Shown: positions 1 to 14,586, counted from the stretch's first letter. The stretch is 64,000 bases of DNA from Osmia lignaria lignaria (GCF_051020975.1 NC_135034.1:5952001-6016000), one strand, 5' to 3'. The notes: generated by a model from the sequence alone, not told the origin. Made by a program: numbers and translations.

Positions 1-1319
1 TCTCGATATGTAACGTTCAAACGAATAACGGTTGACGGTGGCAACCTTTCATTGAAATAAATCACGGGATTCGAAAACAGGTACACAGGCACGGGGAATT
101 TGAAATACAGAAGGTGGCAACGTATCGGATGGGGAAACGGGAAATAAACAGAAGAGTAAATTAAAACCGTCCGAGGCCGGAAACGAGAACCCCGGTGGAA
201 ATTTCACGAATATTTGCGAAGGGGTATGTTCCTCGCATGTCGATGGGTATCGATGTTATTTTTTGTTATTTTTTTCCAAAAAAGACCAACGGAACGCGCT
301 CGAATTGCGATCGTTATTTCTCCATAGAGTTATCAGCTACATCGTAAAATTGTTGAAAATAAAATAACGATAAACTGTTATTGCGAATAGAGGAGAAAAT
401 ATTGGCATTTTTCGACTACGATTTAAAACCATATCCCGTCAGCTTTCCTCGCCTTTCCTTCGCTTTTATATCCCCTCTGGCAGATATTTACTTTTCTTAT
501 TCAGCTTTCTCACCAGCCTCTTCATCGACACCCCTGGGTTAAACTTCGTTCAACTACCCTTACAGCTCGCTTTTCTTTCACTCAGTCTATCATTACCACT
601 CGATTTCTCTCGTTAATCCAGCATCTTCTTACTTTTTTCCTCTTTACCAAGTTTCTGCCAATTCTTCCAAGATTATTTCCTCCCGGCAAATAACACTCGT
701 TCAGTTTCTCTTTTGTGATTGTCTGCTGGAATTCTGCCACCAAGATCGTGCGTAAAGGGGTATAAAAAGAGAGACGCCTGTGAGTACTTTGTAGATGATT
801 CACGAAAAGTGTTAACGAACCGAGAAATTCGCCTTACAATTAGTCGGTAAACTGCGGGGAAAGGCGAGGTTCGTTTCGTTGAAGAGCAATTATGTTCTCG
901 TCATGGTAAACCAGCGGCACGGCAAACATACAGAGGTAGAGAGAGGAGAGAGAGAAAAAGAGTCAGTGGCCCTAACGGAATCACAATCGCTCCAGGTCTT
1001 ATCCCAGCGACTTTGTCACCTCCGCGATCATCTCGACTTGTAAAGCTTCTTTGTTTGCTTCGAATTCGACAAAAGTTTCGAAGAAATTTTCGAAGCAAAC
1101 ATCTACGTAAACTGTTTCCAATCAAATACTAAATATTTCGACTGTGATTTGATCAAAGTTTCAAGGAATTCTCAAAGTAAACCCGTAAATCACTTTCCAC
1201 CTCGATGAATCAGCCACCCGAAAGTTTGCAGAAATTTTCCAAACAAACACGTAAACTGTTTCGAACCAAATATCAAACAGCCCGATTGCATCGTACGTCT
1301 GAGGTACGATTGACCCGGC
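1..1319. other. No gene recognised
   Basis: AT-rich sequence with a TATAAAAAG motif at 761-769 and the degenerate tandem repeat at 1072-1279. Open frames here are short and lack domains. Confidence 0.4.
1072..1279 (+). repeat. Degenerate tandem repeat, three copies
   Basis: Units begin AAAGTTT at 1072, 1155 and 1221 and share a pattern of AAATTTTC, CAAAC and GTAAACTGTTTC. The first and third are the best match; the middle is diverged. Lies just left of the element at 1320. Confidence 0.6.
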
Positions 1320-1751
1320 CATCAGCGGAATTAATTCTGGACACTTTGAATAAAAATATTCTTTATTTCATATTTGTGCAGAAAACGTATATTCTGCTAT
1401 GCTAAATTGATTTGGTTTGTAAATGTTTTAAAATTTTAATTTAAAAAAATCTAAATTGTGTTGTTATTTTTGTTTTTGCGTCTGGCAGCACGAAACGTCG
1501 CATGATGCGAAATAGCCGATTACAGGATGAAAGGATATCCAACGAAATATTAATTTTTTTTTACCTCCTTTGATGTGCTGAAATTGTAATTATTTTAATA
1601 TTGCATATTAAAATCATGGCTGTAAATGCTCTTTTCACTGATTTTTTTATATAAGCGACGCCCTAAAATTATAAAACAATGATTAAAATATAAAATATTA
1701 AATAATTTATACAGTAAAAAATTTAAGCGTCCAGAATTAATTCCACTAGTG
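1320..1751. mobile_element. Degenerate inverted-repeat element (MITE-like), 432 bp
   Basis: The left end contains GGAATTAATTCTGGACACTT and the right end (reverse complement) GGAATTAATTCTGGACGCTT; with the outer bases about 27 positions pair with four transitions. The right side is followed by TA, the left is not. AT-rich noncoding interior. Probably an old Tc1-type derivative. Confidence 0.65.
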
Positions 1752-4700
1752 TACTTACGTGTCAACAAGTTTTCGCAATTATCCTAAAGGAAAACTGTTC
1801 GACTACAAAGATAATAAAATAGCGAGCCTTCGCTCTTTCTGCATCTTTTTTTTCGCAGTTGCATTGAAAAATCGATGAAGAAGCGTCAGCATTACCTTTG
1901 CTCAGGCCAACAGCGGCGACGTCCTGGCGACAGGATCCGGAGCTGAACTGACGCATCCTGCGCGAATGAAAAAGGAGAATGACGCGTCGTTTGTGTTTCA
2001 TGGACAGGAATTTTGTCGTCTACTGTGGCAAAAGAAAAAAAAAAAAAAAAGAAGAGATACGTAAAAAGCCGAAAAGCCAACCTCTTTCGTCAGCGATGTA
2101 TGGCTTAAAAGAAAAACCGAACAGGTCGGTGAACAGCAGAGGAGAATGATTCGAGGATAGCGACGACCAAAGAAACAATTATATTCTTCCAGTTGGTATA
2201 AAAGACGAGAAGCCAGTGCGCAAAGGAAAACGGCTAGAAAAGCAGGAAAACGTGGAGGTAATTAGTTACAGTATTGTACCTCTGTAAATGGCACCGATTC
2301 AAGAAGGTAATGCATTGCTAACGATAAGCGCATTATAAAAAAGAGCGCAGGATATCTGGGATGTCCTCTTTGTCGGCTAACGGCAGGGTTATTATAAGAA
2401 CGTAATTAATGATTCTCGCGACGCTGAAAATGTTTCTTCCCATTAAACGAATTAAGGTTGCATTATGAAATTCAAATAATAGTCCTGGCGTTATAATCAC
2501 ATCGCGAACGAGTTTGCGAGAAAGCCCGAAGGTAGATGGAAACTTATCTTCAACGCATCAAAGCGTTAACCGTTAAAACGATTGAAATAAATGAGAGTAT
2601 TCACGCCAAGGAACGCGTCTTATTCAAGCGTACCTGAAATATCATCTCCCGGATGAATCGTCGGCGAGTATGATTTACGAATGGATTATCAGGTTGTATA
2701 GATTGTCCCGTGGATAACTTTCAACTGGTTCGCAGTCTCTGACAGTAAAATTTTCCATCCTGCTTTGCATTTCATCGAACGAAACGACATTGTGAATAAT
2801 TCTTCGCGCGAAAAGTTGAGGTCTTCATTAGGAAGGAGACAGTGCAAATTCCTGATGGAGTGCAGAGGTACTTTTAACTACTTCGAGGATGTAGCGAAGG
2901 TTTATTAACCGTGCCACGATCATTCGCACGAAAGGGATGCTTATGCAGCAATTGATAAGGGTTGTCGAAACTTTACCATTAAGTGCCTCTAGTGCCTAAT
3001 TAAAGATTCACGCGAGTGGATCTATCGGTGCATAACATCTTCTCATTTAGATAAATACCAGTATAATATTCGAGGAATTTTCCTTGTCGGATGAGGAACT
3101 TGCTTCGAAACTTTAAGCTGTTATTCTATTCGCTAAGGGTAAGAACTGGTTCAATATGTACTCAGAAATCCCGGTTGAATTTAATGGAAAATCTTTACTA
3201 CACGAGAATTGAGTATAACATAAAACGTAATGTATGTATATTACGTAATTTATACGTATGTATGCATATCGTATGGAGATAAACCAACTCTGAAACATAA
3301 CCCGAACTATCCAAAAAGCTAGGATACCGTCGTTGCTATTTCTACAGAAATGAAAAAACAGGAGGATACGCCACTTAGAGAGACGATACTGTAATCCAAT
3401 CACGAGGATACAGGAGGAAAGATGATGGTTGAATGAAAACCAGGTGTACGCGATCGTGTGTAACAAGAAACCGCACACATGTACGCGAAACGGGACCACG
3501 TGCAAGCGTAGAAAAAGATTGATAGAAAAGATTTCGAAAGAGATTGATAAAGCAACAAAAATGAGGCATCGAGCTGGCATCCGTGCTACCGTTTTCGACA
3601 TTTACGGGCCGTTGATCGATGCTTTTCGTGGTGAAAAGCTGATAGACGCCACATCGGTGCTGTACTCAACACTCTCGAGACGATATTTGTCGGCTTCGTG
3701 CCAATCAGACTATATACTACGGGCCGTTTTTTCTCTATCGTCCCCCATGTTTCCTTTTCAGGATACGCGCATAAACTTTCTCGCGGTTTCAGTTCCGTTC
3801 TATTCGTAACTCTTACGGTCTGACCGCTCTACCCCATTGCCCCTGATGTACGACAAACATATTTTCTCCTGTGCAAAAAACACTACTCGATCAGTCAAAG
3901 AGATACTCATCTGCTGTTTGCCGTTAGCCTCGCGTTCCTCTTCAAAGACGATCGTGCACCAACTTTTCTCCGTGATCCTCGCGATAGACGACGAGTGCAA
4001 AGAAAAGGTAAAAGTTTGTTGCCAAGTTTCCCGAACCACCGGCGCGATTGTTGGGGAACCAACAGCTCGATCGTGTCCCCGAGGTGTCCGTAACAAGCTA
4101 TGAACCGCTCGATCCCGTGGTCTCTAACGACCGCGAATATCGAACGAAATAAAAAGATTAATGGAATCTTCGGCCGAGTACAGTTGCCTTTCTTCCGGAG
4201 CCTTTAAGTTACGCGTTAAAACGGACAGGTAAAAAGCAGAGAAAGTTTGCTCTTCGAAGTAGAGAAGAAACGGTCGTGCGTGGAACCGTGCGTTGAAACT
4301 ACTGTTACAGGTCGATCCTCTTCCTCTGCTGCTGGCAATCGGTGAAGTTTGCTGTAAACTTTCCCGATACTCTCGTGTTTATTCCTCTTGGAGGATTGCG
4401 CGAGGGACGAGTATACCTCGATCATATTCCCACGATGCAGGAAACAGAGGTACCGTATTTCGATTGCCGCCCCAATTAATGGTTAATTAAGAGACGCTTC
4501 GTTACGGGGTCTGTAAAAGTTTCGCGTATTCATGATAAGGCACTTCACGGTGTGATAATTTTTTCAGAGAGGAACAAAGAAAGTACGCTTAACTGGAAGC
4601 ACATTGTGTTTCTCCTCTTCCTCTGGTTAAGCACACTGTGGAGAGAGAAACTAGTAAAGTTCACACTTGAGCGAAAGAGCACGGACGGTGGTTGAAGAAA

Positions 4701-7700
4701 AGGAGTCGAGAGAAAGGGTTTTTGTTGGAACACGGTTCACGTCCGCGCGTCGTCGGGTTCCTCGCATGGTTGCTCGCACATTCGACACTGCGGCTACTGT
4801 AGAGTTTTAAATTCGCGATCTCGTGGGGATTTCGCGTGGTGGTGAGTGGGCGATGGAGACGAGCCGTGGAGCCGAGGAGACGCGCAGACGCTAAGGAACC
4901 GAGGCAAGTCCGACGAACAGGAGGCGAGCGAGCGATTAAACGAGTCGACGGTGGGAGGAATCAGCTCCGGCTTCCAGGGACGTGGAAAACGTCACTCCGA
5001 CTGCAATCCATGCAGTTTGTTGCACTCTCGCGTCGCGCGTTTCCCTCGAAACGGCCACGTGGAGGCCGAACCCGGGCGCCGAGCAACGGTTTATATTAGA
5101 CGATTCCGCATGCGATTTAACCCCCTTCGTCGTTATCGTTATTGTCATCTGTGAAAGGGTCTGTAGAATAGCTGTTGAAACGAATATACACGTATCGATT
5201 CGCGTACGCGGCGCTACACGCGGTTGATTTCAATGTTTTCTTACTTCCTACAAAGCTGCCATATCGCGGATATTACGGGGAACGCTCGCGAGACAAATGT
5301 GCTGGATTTTTGGCTCCGCTGCTACGTACGATGTACGCACAATGTACGCGTACAATTTTTATTGGTATATATGTCGGAAATATTGCAGGATCGTTACCGC
5401 TATCTTCCAATAACAGTTCCATATAAATAGTTGCAAAGGATGATTATGAAAACTGCGAATCCGCCAGAATAATACAAAACCGCTGAGTTTAGAAAAGCAA
5501 CAGGATATTAGCGAGTCTTCCTCGATGAAAGTAAAGTCAAATCTCGAGTGACGCGTGTCTGGTTCAAAGGGTGGAAAGTCGAGCTAGGACAAGTGAATTT
5601 TTTATAACACTGCGGAATCTGTACGAGGTAGTAAAAGGAAGAAGCGAATCAGGAGAACGCAAGGTCGATTCTATCAGGGACGACTTTGGGTGTTTCGTGT
5701 ATCGAACAGCTACCCGTTGCTTCGAAGAAGAGGTATGAAATTCAACAGAACAGCTGCACTTTTGCTGCAGACTCGGCCTGATAAGATTACAAACGACCTT
5801 GTTGAATAACTCGTTGAACCGACAAGACGCGACGCGATCCAAGGTTTCGCGAATACTTGAAGGGAACGGAAGAACGTCTGTTCTTGTAAAAGTTGGTGTA
5901 GACGAGATTGGCGTTCCTGAAACTTCCAGCAAAGAGGGTACGCGCTACAGAGGAACATTTTCTAATGAACTGACCGGTGAATTAAATTAATCGAAAGTTT
6001 CAGCAGACAGTTATCTTATTAGAGGTACATCGTTTGAAGCGACCGTTTCAAAAATTACACTCAACGAATGAGGAAGACATGCTCAGCTTACCGCAACTGT
6101 TGCCAGATGCTATATTTGTCGATTACATTCACGGCTTTTTCCTACGAGGTCTGGCTTTTTGCTGACTCGACGAGTGATTTAACGGCTAAATTTGATTTTA
6201 AATTGCAAGATATCGTGCCCCATTTTAAACACGTTTGTACCTCGGAATCGAAAAGCCAGATTTTAATACCGTAGAAGACCTTACTTGACCATTATTATCG
6301 ATTCTCCGGTAGTACGATTTCTCGCGGGCTCACATTTTAATATTACGGAAAATTAAATGGAGCATATTGCTTGCAAGAAATAGAGTACACGGTCCAAACG
6401 ACGTTGCGAAATGCATTAAATTCTCATACTCGCTTCAAGGATACTCAACAAACCATGTTTGCGAATCTACTTCCTGGAGAATTCAATTTTTTCTTTAGAA
6501 TCTTTTAATTTAATGTAGCGTTACATTTAGGACAATTTAATCTCACCGTTCCGATGAAATAAACACACGCCGCATCAGCTCTTTTAAACCCCTTCCTCAC
6601 GATTCTATTTTATCTTTTCAGGGATACTAACACGCATACGCCTGCACACACACGTTTACATTTCTCCTTTTTCCTCTTTATCGAGTTAACTTTAACCGGG
6701 GTCATGGTAAGCCAATTTAATTTCATCAACCTAATGAAGTTTCTAGTAAAGAAGTTTCTTTTATCCACCACGCGCACTCCATTAGCTCTTTTGAATTTCT
6801 TTCTCTCGACTCATTTGTATTCAAACCTCTTATCAAAAAGAAAGGTGTTGATAGACACGTTTGTTCTCTTGATCGGTGTCGCGGAAACCACGGAATGATA
6901 GTAATCGCGAGCTTCGAACGGGAAGCGCATCTCGCGACCGCTTCGATGGACGCTCGTCGCGCAACTGCCGAATATTCGCCGATGCACGGTGCACGCTGCA
7001 TGTTCCTGGTATTTGCAAACCCCAATCGGCCGCCACCAGCTGCAGAACTACCTTCTCCGACAGCGTCAGGGTGCCCCTCCTAACAGTCACCCCACCAACC
7101 TCTGATTCGTCAGAAAGTACCGACCATACGGCCGATGTACTTGCCAGCCTTAATTACCCATCATTGCGATAATTACTCATCGCTGCGTAGACTTATTTGC
7201 AATTACATTAAAAAATCAAATGAGTATATTAACGATTTCTCGGAACGTTCTGCTCGTAAAAGCATCGAATAAAGCAGGGAGGAAAATTAACAGTTCGCTA
7301 GCCATTTGATACCGCACTCGAACAAAACAGCAGAAGGGGATTATGCATAGAATCGAAAACGATTCGAAACGATTAATTGAAGCATCGAAAGTCATGAACG
7401 AGAGGGACTGGGTGAATTGGGAATTGCGAATTACAGTTGTCACGACTTGGTTCGTTTTGCAACGCTGATTCGCGGTGGAATAGTAGCTAAGAGACCTTCG
7501 AACAAGCGCGAACGAGAATACCCTATTCAAGTTCCCCGAAACGCTTAATTAAGTAGAAACGTTGACGGTATTGTACTAGTTGCCACCGAACAAAGGGGGA
7601 TAAATGATTTACAGTGGAAAATCCGTCGGACGCCCCCGCGATGATATACGCGTTGGTTCCATGTAAAATTAGAAACGCGTAAACACAAAGCGAAGGAAGG

Positions 7701-10700
7701 AAAAAGCAGAGCCGAGTAAAGCTGACGAGCGAGGTCTGCTTTCTCGAGGCAACACATCTGGCTAGTAACGGGTTAGCGAACACCTTGAATCATTTTCAAT
7801 TCTATCAGATATAAAATGTAACATCTCCCGTCCACGCGCATGTTCACAGAACATAAATTAATTACCACATTCATTAAATACAGAACTTAAATTAATTAAG
7901 TGAAAGATAGCGGCTGTTTCAAAACTCGAAATATGACTAAATTGTGAAAACTTGAAAATGAAAATTGCGAGTATCGGATAGCCGGGTGATTTAACCCATC
8001 GCTACGCGAGCTAAGTTTTCCTTCGAAATTGCTAATCTGAAGTTCTCTGAATCTTGGGTGGGTGACAGATTTTAGTTAAAAAAAGCAACAATGACGTCTA
8101 TCTTTAGAAAGTCATCGTAATAGAACCGAGACAACATAGCAGAAGGAATAATTAGGCTCTTAGACGAATATTCTGTTCTAGGTATTAGCTTTCGTGAGCG
8201 TGGGAGGGAAATTCCACTTTCGGACACTTCGAATTCGGATTATCAGTCGTCATCATCAGTTAACGGGGCTAACGATCACTCGATCCTAGCAATTTGTCAG
8301 AAAGTCGATATCCTCGATCTCGGCTACGTACACACTCGATCGAGCAACAGTTTCGTAACTCGCGTCGATTGCATTATCGAGCAAAGTATCGAATCGAACT
8401 GGCTGACGGATGAGGAGTCAGATACTTGAACGCGTCCGTTCCGCGTTGCTCCCCTTTTGATCGATCAAACGAACGATTTGTCGCATTCAACGATTTCGTC
8501 GGCTTGTTATCAGTTATCAGTCAATGGAACGTTTCTCGCGTGCCACGGCTTTTCAACTGTCTCCACGGTTGATTCATCGGGAATCTTGTCATTGTTGATC
8601 GCGCGCCGTACGCGAACAGGAAAGAATTTGCTATTCGAAACGATGGGTCTGTTTTCGATTCGTGACGCGCAAGATTTACGAGCGGATTGCCGAATGATAC
8701 AACTCTTAGCTCGTAAATCGGAATAAACATCTTTTGTACGCATGTGAAAGATGTTGGTCGTACACTCCGCATTACTGGAATCGAAAAGACCGCTGGATTA
8801 TGTGTGCACTTATTTAACTTAGGAAATACGACCATACGACCACTCTTTGTTTGCTTCTTGTTCAATTTACGACACGTCAGAGGTAGCTAACTGGGGTGAC
8901 TTGCGAGCCAAATCTGCTTCTCGTTTTCGATTTTTTGACCTGATTGTTCAATAGGACAGAATCGATCTACTTAATATTTAAAAAATCAAGAAGAAAGGAA
9001 TGTTTCACTGTCAAAAAATTTGTTTTACTAATTTCACTCGCTATTGCTCGTTGGATTGATCATATTTGAAAAGCTACGATTACGTGTACGAATTTACAAA
9101 TAGCCCTTCAGATGGATTACACTGGCGGGATTCCATAATAACGTCGATACCGATATTTCGTCCCTGACAAACGCGAAACAATAGAATTAATGCAAGCTCC
9201 AATTACAAATACACAATTTTATTCGTACCCCATTGAAATACACCCGTGAAAATGGAAACAGAGCGACGTATTGAAAAATAAATGACGAAAGGTTATTGTC
9301 CATGATTAAAACGAATCCATATTGTTGGCATATTTTGTTTGCAATTTTTCACTGATTTGCAGTTCATTGCGTGCGTCGAAAATTTTAATAGTTTATTACC
9401 AGCACATAAAAATAATATTTACTGGATGTAAATAGTGTGTTCTCAACAAATTTTCACAATTTTCTGGATTATCAATTATTAGCGAACGGTGATACTTTAG
9501 GAAATATCATTTTCCACTAATATCTGGCGCACTATTCGTCATTAGCGTGGATGTAATTCACGCTTTGTGCATTAACCAAAAATAAACAGTATAATTTGCA
9601 AATTCCCGTCGTTGTTTCCCGGCTGGATAATGTTAACAGCCGAATGTTTGGAACACTGTGCACGTACCACGGCTTGCACACCACTGAACCAAATGAAATT
9701 TGCAAACCAGTTGGTGAAAGAGGGAGACAGGGAAGGAGAATGAATTACATCGACAGAGTTGGTCCTAATTTCTCTAGAGTTCAGCTCCCCAGCTCGTTTG
9801 CTCATATTTATTTCGACCTTTCCAGCTTTTCAATGGAAACTTTATTTGTCACTGCGAGAGCAATCGAGTACCCTGTGGCGATGCGTGAAAAGAAAAGCTC
9901 TTTTTTTCACTGTAACTACTCCACGAGTGTAACTTTTTCATTTTTCTGCAGCATGGAACTCGGTGAAAAAAAGAAGTTTCTGCTTTGAAACTTTTTTCAA
10001 GCGTATTGTTTGCAACCTGCCCGCGTTCCGTTACCTTTGGAAAGATTTCTCTTGTCAGAAAAGGAAAAGCAAAACACTGTAAGAAAGATACGAGTACATG
10101 ACTCGCCTGTATGAAATGTTGGTTACATCCACGAAGAAAGTCGTGTTCAAAAAATTAACAAACTCTTCATTAATTTGAATATACTTTCCAGTTCTGTACG
10201 TCAAGGTGTTGTAGAAAAATCCTTAGTAGAAAACAAGCTATAATGGTCAGACCGGAAGTGGCAAACAAACCCCCAAAAAACAAAAAAAATTAAATTTTGG
10301 CCATTCGTTGAGATTTTGACCCACTTATCGTTTGTCCTGTGCAAAAGTGACAGAAACTCTAAACGCTATAGCCCCCTTTTCAAGATTTTACGGATTTGTA
10401 TTCCGTAATGAAGAGAAAAAGTGAATTGATTTTAATATAATTTTTAAGAGGTCTAAACCTTAGAAGAAAATTATCACCCGATATAACGATTTACCCGAAA
10501 GGTAAGGGTAAAGGTAAAAGAAGGTGGAGGTACGCGACGGGTAGTGCCATCTGCGTAGCGTAAAGGGAAGTCGGTTGATAGAAGAGACGCCGGGCGTCGC
10601 GTGGTGATGTTGCTTACGGCACTGTTCGCCGGTACCGGGATGCCGAGGACACGCGGCTACCGGAAGGGAGGCATTGAGCGCATCAACGCTTCCGGATGTA

Positions 10701-13700
10701 CACGCTCTTCGTTGTTTCCTGCCCGTCACGCGCACCAACTTGTAGAGCGGAAAAAAACGAGTACCGATACCGAGCGCGTATTGTCCTTATTGGTCATTCC
10801 TACCCTCCCTACCGTGTAATTTCAACCGAGTACAATTGCTTTTCCAGCTGTTCTTTAATTAACTAGCTCACCCTACTGAGCAACGTACTCTCATACCAAG
10901 TTGACCAACTTTGTCGCTATTGAAATTATACTACGGAATGATTGTTTTCTCAGATGGTCGACACCTGGCAACCAGAGCGGATGTTTGTAATTTTTTTGAA
11001 TCGTTACTTTACCCACCATTGCTGTCCCGCCACCAAAAGTAATTCCACGTCTCCTGGACTCACCTGAAACAAAACAGAAAACGTATAAAGGTCGGTGTAC
11101 AGGTGTGACAAGTGGAACAAGGTAGTCGGAGGTACGGAAAATTGTGGGAACCAGTTGAAGAGAAGTCTCTGGACGAGACACGTTATTACGCGATCGCTGG
11201 ACGTTTCTGCAGGGGACATCTTCGCGAAAACTTGACGGATAAAAATCCTCCGACGAGTTCCTCGAGACGAAAGGTTATACAACGACCCTGACACGTTTCC
11301 AGGTCTCATTTAGCTCTATTATATCTACTGCACCTGGGCGTGTTGCACTACCTTCTAATATCTGGCAAAGAATGAAGCCGTCAAAGTGTTAAAGCACGTA
11401 CAAGAGACGGGGAGAAGCGACAGTTCAATCTACGGGAGAAGGAAGGCGTAATTAAAATTCCCTATCGGTTAACGGAGAACAAACGTGTATGCTGTCAGGC
11501 CGCGAACAGGTGGAAAATGAAAGAGTAGATCGTTCTCGATATTACACAGCCCGCTATGACCGTCTTTTCACTCGGATATTTCCATGTTCGATCGTTACCA
11601 CCCCGTCGCAGAACGCAACCCCTCCTATTTCTCTGAAACGTCCTGTATCGCATTCCGTTGATGACGACGGTGCTCCCTTGATTAAAAAGAAAAAAGCTAT
11701 GAACTTTCGTGACGATCCACGTGACATTCCACGTGAAGGGCTAGGAGCATCCTAGAGAGACGAATGGAAGAAAAGAACATAGGGCAGGTTGGGAAAATTA
11801 ATTTCCTTAACGAAGCTCCGGCGTGACGCGATTAAACGCGGCAGGGAACTAGAGGTTCGTCGGTGATATTCCAGCTGGAAATAAATTATACGCCGAGGCG
11901 AGGCTTCCTCGCGACAAGGGGATTAGATCAGAGACAGGGGAAAAAAAGGGGAGAAAAAGGAGGATAGAGGAAATGGTGGATAAAAACGGCGAGGTTCCTA
12001 GCGAGGTCTAAGGAATCCCGCTTGGCAAGGTCGGGAAACGGCCTAGCCGCCGGCTATGGCACTCTTTTACCTCTCTGTCGTTGGCATTAGTACTGGTACG
12101 CGAATGTGCACTCGTTACCGCGTCAGTTTGCGCTAACACCTCGATTCCTCCACCTCCTCTTCTTCCATCGATCTTCACGCTCCTCTAAACAATTGGAATG
12201 TTAAAAAATTGAAACTTTTGCGCGTTCGGAGATTTATCGAGGGGATTACCCTGGTATTCCATACGCATCTCTTTCAAGTTTCCTCTTAAAGTTAGAGAAA
12301 ACAATGAATCTTTTGAGGAGACGTTTCTGTGGATAGCAACCGCGAGTAAATGGATCGGGAATAAAAGGAAACTTTCTCGTTCTCCATTCATCTGGAGAAC
12401 GGTACATACATCGAAGACGTCGAGCGTCATTTTTCTTTGCGACGCGAATACAGCCGAGGATTTGATTTCGCGGCTAGCCGACCCGACGCGACGTCCTTTC
12501 CTCCATTCTTTCTCTTCTTATTTCCCTTGCTTTCTCCAGACGCCTCGCGTCGTTCTTCCCTTTTATCGGGACAGAGGAATGTCGTTCGTTCGGTCTTTTC
12601 AATCTCCGTGCAACGTGTTCCCCGGATGCTTTCAAATAAATTGCAAACCTGCGGTCGCATAACCGAAGAGCAAACGAGAAAATTGGTAAATTAAGTTTTC
12701 CTATACTTGATTCGAAGGAATATTTAAAGCGTGCATGGACGAGGTGTTGGAGATTGAAAAGCGACGTCCTTGAACGGCGCTCATTAAAGAAACGGCGCCG
12801 TTTTCTCGCGTATCTGAAACCATGACGAAATAACGGGTCGTATTGGATGGCAGAAATCGCGAGAACCGGTAATGCGCGAATACAGCCGTAGCGATAAAGG
12901 TGGGATACGCGTGTAAAACGAGCGTCCATAAACTGGGGTAATTGTCCATAAACCCTGATTTTACGATTCTAATCACGCTCCGTGCGGCTCCCGAGATATA
13001 CGATCGCCGATCTGAAAGGGAAATCGAGCGTACGACACGCTTCCAACAGATTACTTGGACGATCGAGCCAGCGGTTTCGCCTCCTCGTGAGCTGAAACCG
13101 CGACTAGAGCCGCTAATACCAATCGGCCATCGGGCAACCTCACGGCTAACCTCTTTCTCTTCGGCTCCGTGAATTTCTACCTTATTTATGGCAACAAATT
13201 CAGCTCGATCCGTGCCATGCCAAGGGAAAAAGGTGGAAAAAGGAGGAAAAGAAGAGAAACACCAGTTGGCGTGTCTTCGATTTGTCTGGGTATTGCAGCG
13301 TCCTTCAATTTCTTGCTAACAATTTCCAATACCGATCGACTCTGACCGTCTGCCATATGCTAGTCCAATTAGACGATTCGGTGAATTCGATGGGGCCGCG
13401 AGGCTTCCACGAAATGGGATTGTTGCGAAATGCGATTAGGCAATCGGGTAACCCTTGACGGAGGAAGAGGGCGTGTATCGAACACCGGATGCACCGCACG
13501 CATGCAAATTCCGACCAGCTTGTTTAGCAACGTTTCGATGCGAAATCTATGGGTGCTATCTTTTCTCCAGATTTTTTATAATCCTATCTTATATTTGCGG
13601 AACGACGGCTATATTTAGCGAGTGTTCGTACGTAAAATGCAGCCTCGAGTAACATTTTCGGGAGAAAAGCGTACTCGTACGGTAAGGAATTTCCATTTTG

Positions 13701-14190
13701 CTGGATGCTCCTGTTGTTTGAAAAACACTCGACTCGCCAATATTGGCCGGTGTTACAACTCCACGGAAATGCTTGGCACGTTTCGAGGACTGGCCGTTTA
13801 ACGAGAGCACGGGTCAGTGGTTGACAAGCCGTTACTTTTGTCGTGAAAACGCGAAAACGGCCCTACGAGCGATAAAACTACGGACGTTTCACGATCCGTG
13901 AACGCGGTTGAATCTTAAGCAGCCTTTTCGAAACCGAATCAGGCGGTCACGGATTGTGGGTCATCCTGAGAATCCGCGTGTCGCGAAAACCTCGAATCAC
14001 ATGTACGTGATACTTTTTCGTAGAGAATCGAATGCCGCGGATCCGCGGAGGGAGAGGAAGAAACGGATTTACATTTGCTCGACGGATTAACGGAACGCGC
14101 CGAGTACAGTGTGCAAGAGTTCGATTTGAAGCTGTTGCTTGATTATTCGGCGGAAATTCAAGCGGATCGGGCCTCGAGTGTGCAGCTATT
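1752..14190. other. Gene-poor stretch, no supported exon
   Basis: Mixed AT-rich and CpG-rich patches (for example 4740-5100, 6890-7090, 10520-10740). A poly(A) run lies near 2037-2050. The CpG-rich patch at 4740-4841 ends in GTGGTGAGTG, which could be a leader-exon donor, but no coding frame supports it. On the minus strand near 11064 lies a recursive-splice-like site (see findings). Confidence 0.35.
2197..2204 (+). promoter_or_regulatory. TATA-like box (TATAAAAG)
   Basis: Strong match to a TATA box, followed by GCCAGTGCG as a possible initiator. No coding frame follows that I can support, so it may be chance. Confidence 0.2.
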
Positions 14191-14198
14191 TATATAAA
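14191..14198 (+). promoter_or_regulatory. TATA-like box with a short downstream frame
   Basis: CTATTTATATAAAACC lies in a GC-rich context. About 100 bases on, a well-placed ATG (14294) opens an 18-codon frame, MARIKLCQIFNHQQRTDS, ended by TAA at 14350. This could be a promoter of a noncoding or micropeptide transcript, or chance. Confidence 0.25.
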
Positions 14199-14586
14199 AC
14201 CAGATCCCAAGCACAATAGCAACTTTCTACTCCTACACGAAGTACGGTGGGGCACGTTGTACGCGTACGTTGCTCGCTCGCCGGACAATCGAGATGGCTC
14301 GAATAAAATTATGTCAAATTTTCAATCACCAACAACGAACCGATTCCTAAAGGGGCTATTGCTCGAACGAATCGTTCTTTTTTTCAACTTTCGAACTGAA
14401 TATTGAAATTGCCGAACTATTCGAACGCTTGCAACTCGCTACTACTCTTACCAGACAACTTGCACCCTTTTCCAACTTTCAAATGCTTCCAGGGAAAAGT
14501 CGTTTCACCGTCATCCTATTCCCCGTGTTTCACAAGTTTCGGGATATTTTTAGAATCAGAGAATCGTTCGTCGTTTCGTTTGTTAA

